DNA from: Acidobacteriota bacterium
GTDB taxonomy: Bacteria; Acidobacteriota; Terriglobia; Terriglobales; Acidobacteriaceae
Length of the DNA stretch: 7,373 nt
Assembly: GCA_003225615.1 (NCBI GenBank)
Contig: QIAS01000353.1
Span: 1 to 7,373, forward strand
Direction of reading: 5' to 3'
This document shows, in pieces, positions 1 through 5,789 of the stretch. Every line of letters starts with the position of its first letter. The first letter of the stretch is position 1. The notes below the pieces were generated by a model. It worked only from the letters and a program-made list of their open reading frames with translations, was not told the origin of the DNA and searched no databases. The translations under genes were made by a program, and so were the position numbers.

Positions 1-1150
1 CGATTGGCGATTTGGATGTGCTGGTCACCGGTGAAGCGTGCGTGGACGATGATTGCCGCGAGAAGCTGGTGCAGCATCTCATCCGCTTTCCTGGGCTGAT
101 GGAAATCATCGCGCAGGGCGAAAACAAGATCAGCTTCCGGCAACGCAGCGGCATGCAGGTGGATGTGCGTTTGCTTCCGCCCGACTCATTCGGCGCGGCA
201 ATGCAATACTTCACCGGTTCCAAGTCACATAATGTGGCCTTGCGCCAGCGGGCGTTGAAGATGGGATTCACTTTGAGTGAGTACAGTCTTGCTCGGCTTG
301 ATAACGAAAAAGTTGTGGCGGGAAAAACCGAGGAGGAAATCTACGCCAAGCTGAAGCTCGACTACATCCCGCCTGAGTTGCGCGAAAATCACGGAGAGAT
401 TGAAGCTGCCGCCAACCACGCGCTACCGGAGCTAATTTCACAAAGCGATATACAAGGCGACGTGCACATGCACACGGTTGAAACTGATGGGCGTTGCACG
501 ATTGAAGAAATGGCCGGGGCGGCCCGCGCGCGTGGCTACAAGTACATGGCGATCACGGACCACTCCAAAAATCTGGCTTTTGCCAACGGCTTGGACGACC
601 AGCGCGCGCTTGAGCACATCAAGCGAATTCGGGCCGCGGACGAAAAGATAAAGGAAATCCGCATTTTTGCCGGCATCGAGGTGGATATTCTCGCCGATGG
701 AAGCCTGGATCTTTCCGATTCGGTGCTGGCGGAGATGGATATGGTTATTGCCAGCGTACACTCCCACTTCAATCAGGAGCGTGCGCAGATGACTGAACGC
801 TTTCTGAAAGTTATTGCAAATCCCAACGTCTCCTTAATCGGTCATCCTACGGGACGGATTTTGCTGCGGCGGACATCGACGTGATCCTTAAGGCGGCGGC
901 ACAGTATAAGGTTGCGATGGAGCTGAATTCCTATCCCGATCGCCTCGATCTGTGCGACTCGCATTTGCGGCTGGCCAAGCGGCATGGAGTGAAGATCGTG
1001 ATCAACACGGATTCCCATCACACTTCTCATATGGAAAAAATTCGCTATGGCGTGTTGCAGGCCCGGCGAGCTTGGCTTACCAAGGATGATGTTCTGAATA
1101 CTCTTCCGGCGCAGAAGTTTGCGAAAGCCATGAAGCACGCCTGGCCGTGA
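1..1150 (+). pseudogene. polX: DNA polymerase X family (PolX) with PHP exonuclease domain; 5'-truncated by window edge and frameshifted
   Basis: This is the C-terminal part of a bacterial PolX, a DNA repair polymerase fused to a PHP-type metal-dependent 3'-5' exonuclease. The reading frame enters from the left edge. The first visible residues, IGDLDVLVT (from base 3), are the Pol-beta palm motif with two catalytic Asp. VDVRLLPP (about 160-183) supplies the third carboxylate, and YFTGSKSHNVALRQRA is a PolX signature. The PHP domain begins near base 450. It shows HMHT, ITDHS, AGIEVDI, ASVHSHF, GHPTGR and, after the frameshift, NTDSHH, which together are the expected metal-binding motifs. The first frame stops at TGA 882-884. 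The homologous frame resumes around 869-881 (ADIDVILKAAAQ) and ends at TGA 1148-1150. Full PolX proteins are about 570 residues; roughly 380 are seen here. Read literally, the product loses the last PHP motif. The family assignment is secure. Whether the lesion is biological or an assembly error cannot be decided from sequence alone. Confidence 0.9.
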
Positions 1151-1206
1151 TTTTGCTGACGAACATGCCGAAGGTTTTCTTCGCGACATTTGCGAAAACT
1201 TTGTGT

Positions 1207-1257
1207 CCTTTGCGGTCAGAAGCTTTTAAGCGCTAAGTACGGGAAGGACCGCAAAGG
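1207..1257. repeat. Inverted repeat, 11-bp perfect arms with 29-nt spacer
   Basis: The arms CCTTTGCGGTC (1207-1217) and GACCGCAAAGG (1247-1257) are exact reverse complements. A direct repeat CGCTAAG occurs at 1231-1237 and again at 1259-1265. The element lies 56 bp after the polX stop. It could fold in RNA and help end the polX transcript, but no T-tract follows, so I do not call a canonical terminator. The 'GACCGCAAAGG-CGCTAAG' wording resembles dispersed intergenic repeats that I recall from acidobacterial and other environmental genomes; that recollection is unverified. Confidence 0.6.
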
Positions 1258-1367
1258 GCGCTAAGAAAATTTTCTGAAATCCGCCTGAATTGGAGATCAG
1301 GAGAGTAGCCGATCTCTGCGGTTAAGCTTTTTTGGTCGAAAGCAGATAAGATTACGGGGATACTTTC

Positions 1368-1979
1368 ATGGCCAACGAAACTCCGACTCCGCCGCCCCCA
1401 CAGGTCCCTTCGGCAGCGCCATCCCAGCCCGCGTCTTCATCTGCAGAGGAGGGCACCCCTTTTGAAATTGGTGAGGAGTTCGGCACTGCCAAGCGCAACT
1501 TGCCTCCCGCGAGAATTGTCGTTATCGGCGTGGTCATTATCGTGGTGGTCGGGGCGATCGTTTCGTTTGTGTCGCGGGCGAAGCCGCAAGGCGTGGGATC
1601 GATTGATAACATGACCTACGTCGAAGTGCCAAATCAGAATCTGGTGCTGGTCGCTATCAACGTTACTGTACGCAACACCGGGGAGAAGCCGCTGTGGATT
1701 CACACGATCCAGGGAGTACTAAAGACTGACACTGGAGAGTTCACCGACGTACCCGTCTCCCCCGTCGACTACGACCGCTACTTCCAAGCCTTCCCGGCGC
1801 TGAAAGAGCATGCCCAACCCGCGCTGCTGCCGGAAATCAAAATCTCTCCCGCCGGAGAAGCACATGGTATGGTGCTGGTCAGTTTTAGTGTGACGAAAGA
1901 CGCGTTTGAGAAGCGCAAATCTCTCGGAGCCGTGATCCAGCCCTACGATCAGCCCAGGCCGATTGTGCTTACGAAGTAG
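1368..1979 (+). CDS. Single-pass membrane protein with extracytoplasmic beta-rich domain, function unknown
   Basis: I do not recognise a named gene. The 203-residue protein has a disordered N terminus rich in Pro, Ser and Ala (residues 1-45, with a run of four prolines). One strong hydrophobic segment follows at about 49-68 (RIVVIGVVIIVVVGAIVSFV). The C-terminal region (about 80-203) alternates short hydrophobic strands with turns, e.g. LVLVAINVTVRNTGEKPLWI. This pattern is common in immunoglobulin-like domains of membrane-anchored proteins of the DUF4352/FxLYD sort, but I cannot assign it to either. With no cleavable signal visible, the likely topology is N-in, with the domain outside the cytoplasmic membrane. 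The ATG at 1368 is supported by GGGGA at 1356-1360, 7 nt upstream. It is monocistronic: polX ends 217 bp before, and the next gene is convergent. Confidence 0.8.
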   Translation: MANETPTPPPPQVPSAAPSQPASSSAEEGTPFEIGEEFGTAKRNLPPARIVVIGVVIIVVVGAIVSFVSRAKPQGVGSIDNMTYVEVPNQNLVLVAINVTVRNTGEKPLWIHTIQGVLKTDTGEFTDVPVSPVDYDRYFQAFPALKEHAQPALLPEIKISPAGEAHGMVLVSFSVTKDAFEKRKSLGAVIQPYDQPRPIVLTK

Positions 1980-2001
1980 CACTGAGATCGGAATTTTTGA
2001 T

Positions 2002-2082
2002 TGTTGATTTTTGATTGATTTAAAGGCGAAACTGCTCGCTGAAACTTGGGATTTTCAATCAACGATCAATCGAAAATCAACA
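2002..2082. repeat. AT-rich imperfect palindrome between convergent genes (possible bidirectional terminator)
   Basis: Arm 2002-2019 pairs with arm 2065-2082 over 18 positions, with a single T:G wobble, around a 45-nt loop. The left arm is built from GTTGATT / TTGATT units, and 1994-2001 (TTTTTGAT) adds another partial unit. The element fills most of the 113-bp space between the + strand membrane protein (stop 1979) and the - strand DUF421 gene (stop 2093). It is therefore placed to end transcription from both sides. No classical GC stem plus U-tract is visible, so terminator function is inference. Confidence 0.6.
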
Positions 2083-2092
2083 CCTGGGTTGG

Positions 2093-2623
2093 CTACTGTT
2101 TCTTCTTCAGGAATCTCCGGTGGCGCACCAAATGCGTATTGGCCTCAGGCTTGATCTCCTCGTATTTCAGGCAGCTGATGGAGCCGTCTACTTCCAGCAC
2201 GGCCAAAGCAACATCGTGGTAGCTGGAAATCCCGTGCTCGCGTAAGGCGCGCTCCAATTCATCCATGCTGACATGCTCCTTTGCCATGTGGGATTCGATC
2301 ACCTGGCCATCGTGGATCAGCAGGCTTGGCTGTCCTTGAATGAAGCGGCGGAAGCGGCGGTTGGCGCCGGAGACGTCGGCAATCAGGTAATTCAACAACA
2401 GCAGCGTGGAGGCCGCGATGACGCCACCCAGCAGAGAAGTGTCGGGGCCGGTCATCGCATTCTGCACGGAGTTAGAGAGTAGCAACAGGAGGGTCAGGTC
2501 AAACGGGGTCATCTGACCCACTTCCCTTTTTCCGCTGAGCCGCACGCCGATGAGCACCACGATGTAGATAACCGTGGTGCGTAGCGCGATGTTAACCAGC
2601 ACGTGCCAGGCGGCGGCAGGCAT
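2093..2623 (-). CDS. DUF421 / YetF-like membrane protein
   Basis: The 176-residue protein matches the DUF421 (YetF) layout. Two or three N-terminal hydrophobic segments (about 8-28, 41-55 and 63-83) surround the characteristic motif GKREVGQMTPFD (31-42). A small soluble C-terminal domain follows, with GQPSLLIHDGQV (97-108), MDELERALREHGIS (120-133) and LEVDGSIS (143-150). The family is widespread in bacteria and sits in the cytoplasmic membrane. Its molecular function is not firmly established; Bacillus paralogues are linked to sporulation and germination, which need not apply here. The start ATG (2621-2623) lies only 9 bp after the stop of the upstream coiled-coil gene. The two genes are therefore probably one transcript and may be translationally coupled, as no strong Shine-Dalgarno is seen. 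The C terminus is strongly basic (RHRRFLKKKQ). Confidence 0.9.
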   Translation of the reverse strand: MPAAAWHVLVNIALRTTVIYIVVLIGVRLSGKREVGQMTPFDLTLLLLLSNSVQNAMTGPDTSLLGGVIAASTLLLLNYLIADVSGANRRFRRFIQGQPSLLIHDGQVIESHMAKEHVSMDELERALREHGISSYHDVALAVLEVDGSISCLKYEEIKPEANTHLVRHRRFLKKKQ

Positions 2624-2632
2624 CGAGGTAGC

Positions 2633-3460
2633 TTACTGCTGAGCGGTCACGGGCACCGGCGCGTTCTTCGGCGTGCTCAAATATCCAGTGACTTTGTTCT
2701 TGTCTACGGTCCACACCACGAGCTCGTAGAGAAAATGGTCACGGCCGGTATAGAACTGGATCGGCTCACTCGCGTTCCGGTCCTTTTTCTCGATGGTGCG
2801 GTCATCGGCGGTGACATTCATGGTGTACTTGCCCTTTTTGGTGTCCGCCTTCTTCAACTGCAGACTGACCGTGGAAACCGGCTGGGGTTTCGCGCCTTTG
2901 AGTAGGGTGAACTCGTAGTAATTGCGGTCGCCCTTGTGCTTGAGGAGTTCGAGATCATCACGGGTGCGGGCGATCAATCCACTCTGCAGCCCGAGATCTC
3001 CGATCGTGCTTTCCAGCCGCGCCTTGGTAGCCGCCAATTCGGCTCTGGTCGCGGCGACGTCAGTCTTGACTCCTCCCACATCGGTTTTCACGCCAGCGAC
3101 TTCCCCGGTCACAGCGCTGAGCTGCTGCTTCTGCTCTTGCGCCAGGCGAGCTTCCGCGGCACGCTGCTGTTTTTGCAGTTCGGCGGCGCGGGTCGCCATT
3201 TCTTTCTTCGTCATGCCGACTTGCTGGGCGAGAGTTTCGTCATCGGCTTCCGCGGCCTGCATGCGTTTGGTCAGCTCATTAATTTCTGCTTTGCTGGCCT
3301 GCTGGGTCTTGCTGAGCGTGCTTACCTGGCCACGAACGTCAAAGAGAAAGTAGAGCGATCCCGCGACATAGATAATGGCGAGGACCAACAGAATCCATTT
3401 GCCTGCATTGCTCGGTCCCTCGGTCTGTACTGCGGGTATCGGTTCGTCCGGTTCGGGCAT
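2633..3460 (-). CDS. Membrane-anchored coiled-coil protein, function unknown
   Basis: I do not recognise a named family. From the preferred start (ATG 3458-3460) the protein has 275 residues: an acidic Pro-rich N terminus (1-20), one transmembrane segment (about 22-40, KWILLVLAIIYVAGSLYFLF), a long Ala/Gln/Lys/Glu-rich coiled coil (about 45-175), and a C-terminal domain (about 178-265) of probable beta character beginning NYYEFTLLKGAKPQPV. Residues 121-155 form regular heptads: VAGVKTD, VGGVKTD, VAATRAE, LAATKAR, LESTIGD. The frame is open further upstream to an ATG at 3535, but the 3460 start is preceded by GGAGG at ideal spacing, and the extra 25 residues have no plausible role. It is first gene of a two-gene minus-strand operon with the DUF421 protein, 9 bp away. 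Its topology suggests an envelope structural or scaffold role, but that is inference. Confidence 0.85.
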   Translation of the reverse strand: MPEPDEPIPAVQTEGPSNAGKWILLVLAIIYVAGSLYFLFDVRGQVSTLSKTQQASKAEINELTKRMQAAEADDETLAQQVGMTKKEMATRAAELQKQQRAAEARLAQEQKQQLSAVTGEVAGVKTDVGGVKTDVAATRAELAATKARLESTIGDLGLQSGLIARTRDDLELLKHKGDRNYYEFTLLKGAKPQPVSTVSLQLKKADTKKGKYTMNVTADDRTIEKKDRNASEPIQFYTGRDHFLYELVVWTVDKNKVTGYLSTPKNAPVPVTAQQ

Positions 3461-3465
3461 CGATT

Positions 3466-3470
3466 CCTCC
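3466..3470 (-). promoter_or_regulatory. Shine-Dalgarno GGAGG that fixes the start of the coiled-coil gene
   Basis: On the minus strand the sequence reads GGAGGAATCG followed by ATG, giving a consensus ribosome binding site 5 nt before the start codon at 3460. This argues against the in-frame ATG at 3535. It is one of the clearest ribosome binding sites in the window. Confidence 0.85.
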
Positions 3471-3602
3471 GAAAAATGTTTACAACAGGGGAAGACATAG
3501 TTTAGCAGAACGGGAAAAATATCCATTAGTCCCAAAGGTCCAGTAATGGTCTGTTCCGAAGATCACTCACTGGCGTCCTGGCTACCATGAGCCTTCCCTC
3601 TT

Positions 3603-3608
3603 TACAAT
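3603..3608 (+). promoter_or_regulatory. Candidate -10 element (TACAAT) just upstream of the glycine oxidase GTG start
   Basis: TACAAT matches the sigma-70 -10 consensus at 5 of 6 positions and ends 6 nt before the GTG start at 3615. Transcription from it would begin at or next to the start codon, giving a leaderless mRNA. This would agree with the absence of a Shine-Dalgarno here. No good -35 is visible 16-18 bp upstream, so the call is weak. Confidence 0.25.
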
Positions 3609-3614
3609 GCTGCT

Positions 3615-4691
3615 GTGAAGACTTGGGACGCGATAATCGTTGGCGGCGGGATTATCGGGCTGTCACTCTCCCTTGCCCTCCGCAAACGTGCGCTGAGGGT
3701 GTTGGTAGTAGAGCGCGGCGAGCCCGGCCGAGAGGCTTCCTACGCTGCTGCCGGCATGCTGGCAGATTGCACATTCGAGACTCCTGCGGCTTTGCAACCA
3801 CTAGCTACGGCGAGTGCGCAGATGTATCCAGAGTTCGTGCACGAATTGGAAGACGAGTCCGGCATGCGGGTGGACCTGCGGTCCGAGGGCACAATTTTGT
3901 TTCCGCCTGCCGAGCACGTGCATGATCGACCGGGATTCCGTGCTGCAGATCTGCTTCCGGCGCCGCTGGCCGAGTTGGAACCGGCGCTCGCAGATCCGGG
4001 GCGACCGGCACTTTACCTGAGAGAGCGGAGTGTGGATCCACGCGCACTCGTGTCGGCAGCCCTGAAAGCGGCGAAGCATCGGGGCGTAGATACGTCTTCC
4101 GCGGATGCCGTGACAACGATAGATCTGGCCGACGGCCACGTCATCGGCGTAAGCACCGAGAGGACCAGCTTCCTTGCTCCAATGGTCATCAATTGTGCCG
4201 GGGCCTGGTCGGGACAGCTTCCACCCTATCGCTTCCCTGCGCGTCCGGTTAAGGGACAGATGCTGGCCGTGGCAGCTCCCCGTCGCAATCTGCTTCGGCA
4301 CGTGGTACGCGCGCCGGAAGTTTACCTGGTGCCGCGCAGCGATGGACGTGTTCTGATTGGCTCAACACTCGAAGAGGCGGGCTATGACAAACGCACCGAT
4401 GCCGATACAATCCACCGGTTGCATCGGGCCGCCGTCTGCCTGGTGCCCGAGTTGAGCGAGGCCCGCATTCTCGAAGACTGGGCTGGACTGCGGCCGGGAA
4501 CTCCTGATGACCTGCCCATCCTGGGAGCAACGGCTATACCGGGGTATTATGTTGCCACCGGACATTTTCGCGATGGGATACTGCTGACACCGGTGACCGC
4601 GCATCTGATGGCACAGATCGTAACGGGTGCAGAGGCCGAGTACGATCTCGCGGCTTTCTCTCCCGCACGCTTTGTTGTTAAGGCAGCGTGA
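3615..4691 (+). CDS. thiO: Glycine oxidase ThiO-like FAD-dependent amine oxidase
   Basis: This 358-residue flavoenzyme belongs to the D-amino acid oxidase (DAO) fold. ThiO oxidises glycine to iminoacetate or glyoxylate with release of H2O2; in thiamine synthesis the imine feeds ThiG for thiazole formation. The N terminus has the FAD Rossmann motif VGGGIIG (residues 9-15), the ribose-binding acidic residue in VVERG (E33), and the ThiO/DAO motif ASYAAAGML (41-49). The C terminus carries GLRPGTPDD (R293) and GHFRDGILLTP (R319). These match the substrate- and flavin-site segments of Bacillus glycine oxidase (GLRPGT and GHFRNGILLAP). Length is normal for the family. The start is GTG 3615, since no in-frame ATG lies upstream and MKTWDAIIVGGG is the expected N terminus. 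No thiamine genes lie alongside. A related DAO-family amine oxidase with another small substrate is the main alternative. Confidence 0.85.
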   Translation: MKTWDAIIVGGGIIGLSLSLALRKRALRVLVVERGEPGREASYAAAGMLADCTFETPAALQPLATASAQMYPEFVHELEDESGMRVDLRSEGTILFPPAEHVHDRPGFRAADLLPAPLAELEPALADPGRPALYLRERSVDPRALVSAALKAAKHRGVDTSSADAVTTIDLADGHVIGVSTERTSFLAPMVINCAGAWSGQLPPYRFPARPVKGQMLAVAAPRRNLLRHVVRAPEVYLVPRSDGRVLIGSTLEEAGYDKRTDADTIHRLHRAAVCLVPELSEARILEDWAGLRPGTPDDLPILGATAIPGYYVATGHFRDGILLTPVTAHLMAQIVTGAEAEYDLAAFSPARFVVKAA

Positions 4692-4695
4692 TGAC

Positions 4696-4773
4696 CAAAG
4701 TTTCAAGGTTCCCAAAGTTTCAAGGCTGCAAGGTTTGAAAGCTCCGAAAGTCGCAGACACCTTTGAAACTTTG
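4696..4773. repeat. CAAAGTTTC repeat: direct copies plus inverted copy
   Basis: CAAAGTTTCAAGG occurs at 4696-4708 and again at 4713-4725. A partial inverted unit is at 4731-4739. TTGAAACTTTG at 4763-4773 is the exact reverse complement of 4713-4723, giving an 11-bp stem with a 39-nt loop. The element occupies most of the 93-bp spacer between the glycine oxidase stop and the methyltransferase start, and its T-rich right end runs to within 3 nt of the ATG at 4785. It may act as a transcript-internal hairpin. Confidence 0.65.
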
Positions 4774-4784
4774 AAACTTTTCAC

Positions 4785-5576
4785 ATGGCTACTGCCGCTC
4801 AGATCCGCGAGCACTACGACTCCCTGGCTTTCATTTACCGTACTTTCTGGGGCGATCACATTCATCATGGATTGTTTATGAATGGCGAGTCCCCCGAAGC
4901 GGCACAGCTCAAGCTGATCGAGCGCTGTGTGGAGTTGGTCGGCGTCCCGCCGGGCGGACACGTCCTCGACGTCGGCTGCGGTCACGGGGGCGGCAGTGTT
5001 TACCTTGCCAGCGCCTTCGGCTGCGTAGTTCAGGGATTGACGCTTAGCGAAAAGCAGGCACGACTGGCGTCCCAAAATGCGCGGATAGCTGCCGTCGCCG
5101 ATAGGACGAGATTTCTAGTGGGGGATGCTGAGCACTGGCAGTTCCCGCCCGAGGCGTTCGACCTGGTATGGACGATGGAAGCTTCGGAGCACTTTGCTGA
5201 CAAACTTCAATATTTCCGGAACGTCGCCATGACGTTACGGCCAAGCGGCAAACTGCTGCTCTCTGTCTGGACTGGCTCGATGGAATCTCCCAATGTTCGT
5301 GAGGTAGCCCGAGCTTTTTTATGCCCCTTATTGTGGACGGCCGAACAGTACAGGTGCGCCATCGAGGACGCCGGCATGCACATACATCATTGCGAGGATC
5401 TCACGCCCAACGTGGTACACACCTGGGAAATCTGTGCGGAACAGGCACGGCGTGCCCGCGCGATTGTCCGCCTGCTGCCGCGCATGGCTCGTGAGTTTGT
5501 GGAGGGGATCGGAATTATTCTCAACGCATATCGCGCCGGCGATCTGACCTACACGGTCATCACCGCCGAAAAATAG
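4785..5576 (+). CDS. Class I SAM-dependent methyltransferase, gamma-tocopherol methyltransferase-like
   Basis: The 263-residue protein is a complete Rossmann-fold methyltransferase. An N-terminal helical part contains [22 protein letters not shown] (residues 10-31), much like the 'YDxxxxxYxxxWGxHxHHG' segment of tocopherol and related small-molecule methyltransferases. Motif I is [10 protein letters not shown] (60-69) for SAM binding. The second acidic loop is in VGDAEHW (112-118), motif II-like [13 protein letters not shown] is at 125-137, and LRPSGKLLL (151-159) is the post-II strand. The C-terminal region ending in ITAEK matches the family's end. Methyl acceptor unknown: a quinone, prenyl-lipid or secondary metabolite is plausible, and tocopherol itself is unlikely in a non-phototroph. 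The start is ATG 4785 because the conserved N-terminal motif must be included. No Shine-Dalgarno precedes it; the repeat element ends just upstream. Probably co-transcribed with the glycine oxidase. Confidence 0.88.
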   Translation: MATAAQIREHYDSLAFIYRTFWGDHIHHGLFMNGESPEAAQLKLIERCVELVGVPPGGHVLDVGCGHGGGSVYLASAFGCVVQGLTLSEKQARLASQNARIAAVADRTRFLVGDAEHWQFPPEAFDLVWTMEASEHFADKLQYFRNVAMTLRPSGKLLLSVWTGSMESPNVREVARAFLCPLLWTAEQYRCAIEDAGMHIHHCEDLTPNVVHTWEICAEQARRARAIVRLLPRMAREFVEGIGIILNAYRAGDLTYTVITAEK

Positions 5577-5647
5577 CCCGGGACCTGACCACACAGAGGA
5601 GACGCGCCGAGCGCATCCCTACGTGAAGTTCGAGGATTACCCGAGGT

Positions 5648-5662
5648 CTCAGGTATACTGAG
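5648..5662 (+). promoter_or_regulatory. Candidate -10 (TATACT) inside a small inverted repeat
   Basis: TATACT at 5654-5659 fits a -10 hexamer and sits within CTCAG-GTATA-CTGAG (5648-5662), a perfect 5-bp inverted repeat. It lies about 130 bp before the M20 dipeptidase start, in the only sizeable non-coding gap on that side. No convincing -35 is seen at 16-18 bp; TTCGAG at 5629-5634 is 19 bp away. The dyad could be an operator, but it is short enough to occur by chance. Confidence 0.25.
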
Positions 5663-5771
5663 GTGTTTTCTGCAGTCAACTCAAGCTGTTTGGTAGCGCC
5701 AGCGTCCTCCGCCCCCGATTGGTGACAAATGCGAGTCAGTCGCTGGAAAGTACTCCTTACGCCGTGCTACC

Positions 5772-5782
5772 GAGGAAAAGGA
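5772..5782 (+). promoter_or_regulatory. Ribosome binding site of the M20 dipeptidase
   Basis: GAGGAAAAGGA lies 7 nt before the ATG at 5790. It is purine rich with two overlapping Shine-Dalgarno-like cores, and it supports the chosen start. Confidence 0.65.
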
Positions 5783-5789
5783 CACGATT

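Noticed and set aside
866..884. Programmed ribosomal frameshifting in polX
   Set aside because: No slippery heptamer or downstream pseudoknot is evident, and simple slipping would not supply the roughly five residues missing from the conserved spacing. A deletion explains it better.
1293..1333. GAGATC/GATCTC hairpin followed by a six-T run as an intrinsic terminator
   Set aside because: The stem is only 6 bp with a 12-nt loop, and the T-run begins 11 nt after the stem, too far for an intrinsic terminator.
1151..1367. Possible small RNA or tRNA in the post-polX spacer
   Set aside because: I found no cloverleaf, CCA end or T-loop GTTCRA pattern; the only structure is the inverted repeat and short palindromes such as AGAAAATTTTCT.
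2936..3505. Plus-strand open frames opposite the coiled-coil gene
   Set aside because: Heptad-rich Ala/Gln/Lys coding sequence leaves long antisense frames open (poly-Leu, Ser/Ala-rich). The minus-strand reading has TM, coiled coil and ribosome site.
3461..3535. N-terminal extension of the coiled-coil protein to an ATG at 3535
   Set aside because: The internal ATG at 3460 has a consensus GGAGG at 5-nt spacing, while the extension (MGLMDIFPVLLNYVFPCCKH) has no ribosome site of its own and looks like translated spacer.
3801..4301. Minus-strand open frames inside the glycine oxidase gene
   Set aside because: They are antisense shadows of a conserved FAD enzyme in GC-rich sequence, Arg/Pro/His-rich, with no start signals.
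4362..5075. Long minus-strand open frame (237 codons)
   Set aside because: It lies antisense across the end of the glycine oxidase, the repeat spacer and the methyltransferase, all explained by clear plus-strand families. Its translation has no domain character.
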